NCBI RefSeq assembly: GCF_022539315.1
Contig: NC_066336.1
Span: forward strand, 930,001-994,000
Direction: 5' to 3'
Length of the DNA stretch: 64,000 nucleotides
DNA from: Serinus canaria
Taxonomy: Eukaryota; Chordata; Aves; Passeriformes; Fringillidae
The notes beneath the pieces are model-generated. The model saw only the letters and a program-made list of their open reading frames with translations, did not search any database and was not told the DNA's origin. The translations under genes were made by a program, and so were the position numbers. Numbering within the stretch: position 1 is the first letter of the stretch; every line of letters begins with the position of its first letter. Shown piece after piece: positions 56,700-64,000 of the stretch.

Positions 56700-58013
56700 C
56701 TGCACGTGTCCACTCACACCCAACCCTCCCTCCCATCCAGGACTCCACGCCAAGGTGCCCGGGAGCCCAATGGTGGCCGCGACACCATGGCGGGACGGTG
56801 GCCCCGCACGGCTCTCCTGGTCTCCGGGAGGTGGCCAGAGGGGACCTGGGCTGCGGGATTCCTTCGCTGGTCCCACAGCGACAGCTGTAGGTGACCGTCC
56901 GGGATGGGATGGGATGGATGGAGGGATGGGGTGGGTCCAGCTCCGCGCCCAACCATCCTGTCCTTGCCAGGTCCTGTGCCACCCCTGGGCCACTCCCACC
57001 TCTCGTGGCAAAAGCCCGAAGTGTTTCCAGAGCTGAGCAAACATCTCCAGAAGGTCCCAGCAGCGCGGACATCTGGATGGCTCCGTGCCAGCTGGATTTT
57101 CCTGATTCCAGGGACTTCCCAGGAGTTCCGGCTCCGGCCAGCGGCCAGCGACCCCCGGAGCCGGCAGAGGAGCCCCCCCTCAGTCCCTCAGTGCCCGGGC
57201 AGGAGGGTCCCATCCCGCCCTCCGGCAGAAGCAGAGATCTGGGGAGCACGGCCAAAGCCTGGGAAAGCCCCACTCCGTGTCCCCGCGTCCCCAAACGCCG
57301 CAGGACCCGGCTGGCCCCACCCGGGGCTGGGGAGGGGATCCGGCGGGGGGACACGGGGTGACCTGGCCTGGGGGCTGGGGGTGCTCCCAACAGCATCCCC
57401 TGCTCCCCACCCCCAAACTCACCAGCATCCCCCCTCCCCCGGAGCGGGAACCACCCTGGGGGTCTCTGCTCCGCAGGGGGATCCCTCAGAGACGTGCTGG
57501 CAGCTTTGCTTAAGGGCTGGGGGGCTCTCGGGTTGTGTTTCCAACCTCACACCCCCCCAAAACTTGGGAGTGGCTCCTGAATCACCCAGAAGAAAGGCCA
57601 GGAGACGAAGGGGTACCCAAAAACATCACAGTGAACACCACACTCAGCAAGAAACACCCGTGGCTGCTCCTGCGGCCAGGAGGGCTCCCCCGGGACCCCC
57701 CCGCGCTCGGCTCTGCCAAATGCCCCAGAAGAAAAATATTCCTCCCCCCGGGGAGGCCAAAACATCCCACCCCCCCCGAGTCCTGGCCCAGGGCGTGGGT
57801 GGGAATCGCCCCTCGGTCACGGCAGGTCCCCTCCGTGTCCCCTCCATGTCCCCGCCACGCGCGGCTCCCGCATGGCCGGGGGGACGCTCCGGGGTCTCGC
57901 TGCGGCAGCACCGAGGAAATCCCAGCGGATTCCGGCTGAGCCAGGAAAGCTGGGCTGGTGGCCCACAGCCTCCTCCTTCCTCCGCCGGTCACAAATGTCC
58001 CCCCCCGGCGGGG
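56700..58013. other. Between CA repeat and PKI stop: probable 3' UTR, no other gene
   Basis: Unique GC-rich sequence directly downstream of the PKI stop on the minus strand. Plus-strand ORFs of up to 388 codons have no recognisable domain and are attributed to low stop density. Confidence 0.45.
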
Positions 58014-58924
58014 TTAGGACGTGTCCTTCAGCTCGGGGCTGGGGGGCTGCGGAGGGGGCACCTCCGCTGAGGGCGACTGCATGTCCTGGGCACTGCCTGC
58101 AGGGAGAGACGGGGAGAGAGTCATGGCAAGGGGTCCGAGCATGGAATCACCGAGTCATTGAGGCTGGAAAAGAGCCCCAAGCGCACCGAGTCCGACCTGT
58201 GCCCGATGCCCGCCTTGTTCCCAGCCCAGTGACCAGGCGTTCCTTGGGCACCTCCAGGGACGGGCACCCCAAAACCCCCTGGGCAGTGCCAATGTCTGGA
58301 CACCCTTTCCATGGGGAAATTATCCCCAATATTCCAACCTGGACCTCCCATGGCCGTTCCGTCTCCTCCTGTCCCTGTTCCCTGGAGCACAGCCCGACCC
58401 CCCTAGCGGGAACTGTGCAGAACCACAAGGTCCCCCCTGAGCCTCCTTTGCTCCAGGCTGAGCCCCTTCCCAGGTCTCTCATCCTCTCCTGGGGCTCCAG
58501 ACCCTTCCCAGCTCCCTCAGCCTCTCCTGGGGCTCCAGCCCCTTCCCAGCTCCCTCATCCTCTCCTGGGGCTCCAGCCCCTTCCCAGCTCCCTCATCCTC
58601 TCCTGGGGCTCCAGACCCTTCCCAGCTCCCTCAGCCTCTCCTGGGGCTCCAGACCCTTCCCAGCTCCCTTCCCTGGACACGCTCCAGCCCTTCAGTGTCC
58701 TTGTCCCTAAGCACGGGATGAACACGGGAACCGCTGTCCCTGCTCACCCCACATCTTCCCCCTCCTCCTGCTCACCCACCTGCGCTCAGGGACATCTCAG
58801 CCAGTTTGAGGGGCAGGTCGGCGGGGCTGACGCCGGCGGGCGAGCCCAGGATGTCGGGCAGGGCATTGCGCCGGCCCGTCCTGCCGGAGGATGCGAAGTC
58901 CAGCACGGGTTCCACCTCGGTCAT
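58014..58924 (-). CDS. cAMP-dependent protein kinase inhibitor (PKI) family protein beside FABP3
   Basis: PKI proteins bind the free PKA catalytic subunit as pseudosubstrates and carry it out of the nucleus. Two coding exons: 58924-58780 (48 codons plus one nt) and 58096-58014 (ending TAA). They join in phase across CAG|GTGGGT and CCTGCAG to give 75 aa, the family's usual size. Residues 1-5 MTEVE match the conserved start. Phe10 and the pseudosubstrate GRTGRRNAL (residues 14-22, with Arg15, Arg18, Arg19 and Ala21 at the P-site) keep the family spacing. DLPLKLAEMSL (residues 36-46) matches the leucine-rich export signal. FASS, RRNALPDI and DLPLKL are closest to PKIB, while GRTGRRNA is PKIA-like. 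The tail is Pro-rich. An acceptor at 58,932, seven bases before the ATG, shows a 5' UTR intron as in other PKI genes. PKIA, PKIB and PKIG are not at this position in human as I recall, so no symbol is given. Confidence 0.92.
58138..58680 (-). mobile_element. CR1 LINE in the PKI-like gene intron
   Basis: ATGGAATCACCGAGTCATTG, CCTTGGGCACCTCCAGGGAC, CCGTTCCGTCTCCTCCTGTC and CCCTGAGCCTCCTTTGCTCC, followed by the 39-bp expansion. It starts only 40 bp upstream of the last PKI exon. Confidence 0.85.
58440..58665. repeat. 39-bp tandem repeat grown from a CR1 segment
   Basis: Five to six copies of CCTTCCCAGCTCCCTCA plus CCTCTCCTGGGGCTCCAG. The same words occur once in ordinary minus-strand CR1 copies (e.g. 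33,590), so this is a local expansion inside a CR1, in the intron of the PKI-like gene. Confidence 0.85.
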
Positions 58925-59231
58925 GCTAACCCTGGGGAGAGATGTCCCCTCTGTCACTCCCGGAGCACGGCGAGCTAACGGGACCCGGCTGTGCTCTCGG
59001 CTGGCTGCTCTGGTGCCCTCTGCTCCCCCCCACACTCCCTCTGCCCCCAGGAGCAAAGGCAGGGCCACCCTGCAGCCCCTGGGACTCGCCACCGCCACCC
59101 TGGCACTCCGGGTGCTCTGATCTCTGCTGTCACTGCAGCCTGGAGGGAGGGGGCTCCCAGGGTCCCACCAGCCCCCCACCCCAGGCAGCCTTACCGGGCA
59201 CCCTCCAGCCTGGCCTGGCACCGCGTCTGCC

Positions 59232-59340
59232 CCGTGCCCACACCCGGCACCGCGGGATCCTGCCCCCTGCCCATGCCTGGCACCACTGGATCCTGCCCCC
59301 TGCCCATGCCTGGCACCACTGGATCCTGCCCGTGCCCTTC
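59232..59340. repeat. 36-bp tandem repeat, three copies
   Basis: GGATCCTGCCCCCTGCCCAT plus GCCTGGCACCACT, upstream of the PKI coding exon in its probable 5' UTR intron. Confidence 0.85.
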
Positions 59341-59599
59341 CTGCGGCTCACAGGGATGGGGATGGGCCTGGACCCCGCTCTGAAAAGCCCCACCGGGGAC
59401 CAGGACCCTGGGGCTGGCTGGGGACCCAAGCCCGGGGTTGGCACCACCCCGAGCTCTCCTGGGACGCAGCACGGCTGTCCAGGAGCCCATCGGGCTGTGC
59501 CCACACCCTGGGGACAATGGCCAAGCCACCACCACCTGTCCCACGCCATGACCTCCAGGTGTGCAGCCCCACATTTCTCTTCACAAGGCACAATTCTTC

Positions 59600-59950
59600 C
59601 CAAGAATATTTCTGGGTTTCACATTCTCTGAACCTCAGAGAAAGAAAAACAATTCTTATCATTTCCTGCTCCTGTGTTGTGCAGAATTAGAATGCAATGT
59701 GGAGATTGTTTACCCGCAGTGGTGGTGCTTTGGTTCCTTGGCCTCTCATGGCCAGGGGTGTGTGTGTGTGTTGGGTGACAGTCAGGAGATTCTGTGCAGG
59801 GTGTGCAGGGCTGAGTGCTGGGCAGGTTCAGTTTAGATGTAATGTAATATAGATAGAACAATACAGCATAATAAAGTCATTAATTATCCTTCTGGTATCA
59901 CTGGAGTCCTCCTCATCATTCCTCCTTCGTCGGGGCCTTCCCAGCACAGC
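59600..59950 (+). mobile_element. Solo LTR, family A-like
   Basis: AACCTCAGAGAAAGAAAAAC, then GTGGAGATTGTTTACCCGCA, AATAAAGTCATTAATTATCC and TCATTCCTCCTTCGTCGGGG. Confidence 0.7.
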
Positions 59951-60324
59951 TGTGCAGGTGCCACAGGCAATTCCAGCCCAAAAGGGGCAAATCCCACTGG
60001 ATAAACCCAGTGAGTGAAGATTTCCCCCTCTAAGCAGGGACAGTTTTGGTGGCTCAGTGTGGTCTCAGCCTAAAAAAGCTCCTGGAGTCACATGGAAGGT
60101 CCTCGGGGCCGCTGGCTCCTGCTTTAATGCCCCTAATGGGATAGAGGAGGCAAGGGCAGAAATAAACCTTAATCCCTGCTGGAGATGGGCAGGGAAGGTC
60201 CTGGGAGAGGTGGAGGGAGGAGATGGACAGGGATGAGCTCCTTGGTCAGGTTCCCTGGGAACAGCAGAGCCCCAGAGGAGGGGAAGAAGGTGCTGAAGGG
60301 GCAGAGAAAGCTGAAACTTGTCAC

Positions 60325-60690
60325 AGATATATTTTATGAAAAATCCCTTTGCCAGGATCTTTTCTCCTGAGAAGCTGGGAAGCTTCAGCTTCTCCCTGTT
60401 TTGCTGCTTTGGAATGTGACTTGGAGAATTGTTTACCCAGCATGTGAAATTGTTTTTACTTGATGACAACGACAGCCACCTGTGTCGAGGCTGTGAGCAG
60501 CCACACGATTTTATTACCATTCCTTCCTTTCCTTTCAAGCCTTCTGATGAAATCCTTTCTTCTATTCTTTAAGTAGAGTTTTAGTAGGTAATTTTCTTTT
60601 AATATCATATGTATGATAAAATAATAAATCAGCCTTCTGAAACATGGAGCCAGGATTCTCACATCTTCCCCATGATCCGCTCCGTGGCAG
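60325..60690 (+). mobile_element. Solo LTR, family A-like
   Basis: AAAATCCCTTTGCCAGGATC, GAGAATTGTTTACCCAGCAT, AAAATAATAAATCAGCCTTC and CATCTTCCCCATGATCC. It is more diverged than the 6.7 and 30.9 kb copies. Confidence 0.7.
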
Positions 60691-60699
60691 TGTGTCCCC

Positions 60700-62545
60700 T
60701 CTGTCACAACTTTCTGGGGTTGCTGGGGGTGGCAGGGACCCCAAACTGCTCCTGGAGCCTGGGGACCACCAGGGACACACACCAATGATGTGTGCTGGGA
60801 TAGCAGGCTGAGCTCTCCCCCAAACCAGACACAACAGACCAGGAATGCTCCAGGAATTTAGGGCCTGGGAGGTGTTACAGGAATCTTGAGGATTCATTTA
60901 ACCACAAGGATTTGCTTCTTCAGCTTCTGAGTTGTTAATGGGTCAGGAGCTCCTCTGGAAGGGGGTTTGGGGCATTTAATGATCTTGGCTTTCTCCCTCT
61001 GGGGGGTTCCTCCTGCTCGTTTAATTCAACATTTTATGGGATCTGTGCTGGGAATGCTGCAGCCTGGAACAAACCATCAAAAATCCACCAGCAACCCCTC
61101 AACGCTGATGAACAGGGTGAAAAATGGGAAGGATTTAGGGAGATGAAACTGTAAAACTGAGTGGAAAGGGAAGGAAAGAGATGCCCTAGGTCAGAAGGGA
61201 ATGGGAGCATCACCAGGAAAATGAGGCAGGAGGGAAATCCAATGGGCTTGGCTAAACCAGAGCCCGAGAGCCAGCAGGCAGCCTGAGCAGCCCCGGAGCT
61301 GGGAGCAGCAGATGGAAATAATTAAACACAGGATAAAATCTGGAGAGCCTGGAGCTCCCCTGGGGAGGCAGCAGATTCAGCTCCTCTCCAGGGAAGTGGC
61401 TGCTGGGGCCCTGGGGATGCTGAGCCAGGTGGGAACAGGCTGTGCCACCTGCCCAGGGACAGCTCCAGGATCCCAGGAAGAGGGGAAGAGGAGGATAAAT
61501 ACTGTCCTGAACTCGTTGTTTCCTGGGAAAGGGGGAAAAGCTGCAGGAATGTGGGCTGGGGCAGGAATATTGAATGTGGAGGTGCAGAATGACTTTTGGA
61601 ACAGATTTTGCTCCACACAAGGGAGTGTCTGGAGAGGATGATCGCTCCTGGCAGGGATGCAGCTTCCAGATTATTCCAGTGGGATGCTGACACCCCCCTG
61701 CCTGCCCTGGGCAGCAGAACCTCTCCAACCATGGCCTGGCATTTTCATCCCTCAATCCCCAGGATTCCAGGTGGGCCAGGCAGGAATTTGGCCCAGCTTG
61801 GATCTCTCTGGGCACCTTGGGAGTGACGGTCTGGAACAAAGTGTGCAGGGATGCACGTGAACCTGCATCCTGCTTGGAGCACCAGCAAGGTCTCCTGCTG
61901 GTTTTCCCCCAATTTTCCTTTGGTTCTTGTCCTCCCTGGATCTTTCCCAAAGCTCTGAGGAATTGTTTCAGTAGGATTTCTGAGCAGGGGTGGCACTGGC
62001 AGCTCCCCAAAGCTCTGGCACAGCCTGGTACCCTCAGGGTTGGTTCTTCCCCAGGATTCCCTTCCCAGCAAACCCTCTGTTCCAAAGGCTTTGGACAAGT
62101 GGCTCCCACTCCTTCCCTCTCTGTGGAGCAGATCCCCCTTGCTGGGAGAATTCCACTTCCAGCAAGAGGAATCCCCATCACCCTCTAAGCCCCCTCCTGT
62201 TGTGTCCTGCCTTGAGCTCTGACCTTCCTCCTGCTCTTGCACACTCATCCTCACAGCCAGACTGGCTTTGCCTCTTCTCCACCACTCCTGTTTGTGCTTG
62301 GACTGTCTCACCCATGGATTTGGGAGACGCTGAAGGGTCTCTTTGGCCCCTGCATCACCCTCACATCCCTTCCCCTGCTTCCTGCCTGGTCCCCATCGCT
62401 GCCCTGCAGATGGGCAGGACCAGCTTTAGGCTCAGTCCCACCCCTGCTCACACTCAAATCCTGAATTGTTCCACCCAGACACATCCCTGGATCCCAGGGA
62501 CCCTTTTAAAGATCAGCCTTCATCCTCTGCTTCCTTTTGCACAAT
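60700..62545. other. Right flank: no gene recognised
   Basis: In human the next gene would be SERINC2, but none of its exons was recognised here. The 5' UTR exon of the PKI-like gene may lie in or beyond this region. Confidence 0.5.
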
Positions 62546-62549
62546 TCAG

Positions 62550-62700
62550 GGTCTGCCCGGAGCAGCTGGGGCAGCCCCTGGATCCCTGGCAGTGCCCAAG
62601 GCCAGGCTGGGAGCACCTGGCACAGTGGGAGGTGTCCCTGCCATGGCAGAGGTGGCACTGGGTGGGATTTCAGGTCCTTTCCAACTAGGGATTCTATGAC
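62550..62700 (+). mobile_element. CR1 LINE 3' end, short
   Basis: GAGCAGCTGGGGCAGCCCCT through GGGATTTCAGGTCCTTTCC and GATTCTATGA, with a single internal repeat unit. Confidence 0.8.
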
Positions 62701-64000
62701 TTATTTTTTTAGGATTTTTTTTTCCCAGCTGTAGGACTCGGAATTTTTATTTCCACACAAAACCTGAGCTGTGTCCCAGCTAATCCCAGCCTGGGCAGAG
62801 CATAAACCCTTCTCTTCAGGGGCTCAGCTGGGCTTGTGGGATCTTGAGACCTGAATTCCTGTTGAAGGCAAGGAGAAGGAAGGGCTCTGAAATGGGACAC
62901 CGGTAATCTCCATTCCCTGCAATTCCCGGCTTCCAGCAGGGCGATGTGCAGGGGAGGAGGGGTTTGCTGCCGCCAGCCGCCGGCAGGAGCAGAGGCTCTG
63001 ATATTTCTCTGTCACTCACGGGGATGATGGCAGAGTTCAGCTGTGCCTAAAATCCAAGCTGAGTCTGTCCAGAAGGGATTTCAGGCTGCTTGTATAAACT
63101 GTCCCTTTGGTTTTTAGTGCTGGAGACACAAACCAGAGCAAGCCCTGCTCCAGTGGGGGAGTGAACCCAGCTCTTGTGCTCCCGGACATCCCGATCCTAA
63201 ATGTCCCTGAGCAAACCCATACTCTGCCAACCCAAATCCAGGTGCTTCCAGACCTGGGGGTGCTCACAGCACATCCCACATCAGGGCTTGGTTCCCCACA
63301 GGGCAGTGACCCCAGAAAATCCCCTCTGGATCCTGCAGGCCTGGGCTGGGCCAGGGAACAGCGCTCCAGAGGACTCGGCAGTTTAATCCTGGCACAGCCC
63401 TGCTGAGCTCAGCATCTCCTACGAGTCCACACCGGGATAAAATCGAGGTGTTTTTCCCCTGGGAGCAGCACAAGGGGCATCCTGGAAAGAAGCTGAAAGC
63501 AGCTGGCAAAGCTGGATGTGTGATTCCCTCTGGAGCACCTGGATTCCAGCCCTGGACAGGCCTGAGCCGCTCTGATTAGAGAGCAAAGCAGCACAGGCTC
63601 AGAGGCACGAGGCCATGGGCTGACACTGCAGGGCTTCATCCTGCAGCCCAAACCTCCAGGGGAGGGCATGGAAAACCTGGAGAACCTCAGCTGGGCTGCC
63701 CATGGTGCCCGGAGAGGGAATGGCCAAATCCCAGCTCCTCTTGCCCGTGCTCTGAGGCTCCCAGCCCAGCACACATCACTGCTGCTCTCCCCTGGAGGAT
63801 GTTTCCATCCCTTTGTGCTCAGAACGAGGATTTCTGGCTTTCCCCAGCACATGGAGCAGGGTTTGGGGGCTGGGAGGGGCGAGGTCCCTCTGCCAGGAGG
63901 CACTCGGGGTCTGGGAATGCTGCTGGCAAGGATGGAGCTGCCTGGCAGGACAGGAGGGCACCCCTGGGGCAGGGATCAGCTCCCTGGGCAGCTCTGATCC
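62701..64000. other. Right end: no gene recognised
   Basis: Moderate-GC sequence without clear repeats or coding exons. Confidence 0.5.

Noticed and set aside
55609..57396. Minus-strand ORF of 595 codons
   Set aside because: It runs through CAGGGACACC and CA repeats (Cys/Val-rich translation), has no domain, and owes its length to the lack of stops in the repeats.
60700..64000. SERINC2 first exon expected from human gene order
   Set aside because: No translation matching the conserved SERINC N-terminus was found on either strand.

Overview
The window is vertebrate nuclear DNA, almost certainly from a bird and probably a songbird. It has GC-rich, minisatellite-heavy sequence, many CR1 LINE tails on both strands (the signature avian retroposon), and short solo LTRs of the kind common in passerines. 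The gene order NKAIN1 - SNRNP40 - ZCCHC17 - FABP3 matches human 1p35 and, from memory, chicken chromosome 23. Species and chromosome are inferred; the gene identities rest on translations read from the sequence.

Layout. 1-14.2 kb is most likely intron 1 of NKAIN1 (minus strand), with several AT-rich islands that look like conserved noncoding elements. The first coding exon of NKAIN1 lies at 14,159-14,212, inside a CpG island. 14.8-22 kb is intergenic and repeat-rich, including a 20-bp minisatellite of about 41 copies. SNRNP40 (minus, ten coding exons, 384 aa) occupies 22.3-34.0 kb. It shares a CpG/CCAAT-box bidirectional promoter with ZCCHC17 (plus, seven coding exons, 235 aa, 34.6-49.7 kb). 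FABP3 (minus, four exons, 133 aa) follows at 51.1-54.2 kb, tail to tail with ZCCHC17. A two-exon minus-strand gene at 58.0-58.9 kb encodes a 75-aa cAMP-dependent protein kinase inhibitor (PKI) family protein. The remainder to 64 kb is repeats and unannotated sequence.

The most notable item is the PKI gene beside FABP3. In human, PKIB sits beside FABP7, and PKIA lies near the FABP4/5/8/9 cluster. A PKI gene directly 5' of FABP3 on the same strand would therefore be the missing partner of that ancient duplicated block. I know of no PKI gene at this position in human. It keeps the pseudosubstrate core and a leucine-rich export signal.

Second is a recent duplication of about 336 bp that carries an intact copy of SNRNP40 exon 3 into an intron of ZCCHC17, joined to a CR1 element. 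Others are a five-CCAAT-box promoter, near-identical direct CR1 repeats flanking ZCCHC17 exons, an internal VNTR shared by dispersed CR1 copies, and a Pro/Gly/Ala expansion at the SNRNP40 N-terminus.

The genes do not form one pathway. SNRNP40 is a U5 snRNP/spliceosome WD40 protein, ZCCHC17 a nucleolar RNA-binding protein, FABP3 a cytosolic fatty-acid carrier, PKI an inhibitor and nuclear exporter of the PKA catalytic subunit, and NKAIN1 a membrane protein that interacts with the Na,K-ATPase beta subunit. Most long open reading frames in the window are artefacts of GC-rich tandem repeats.
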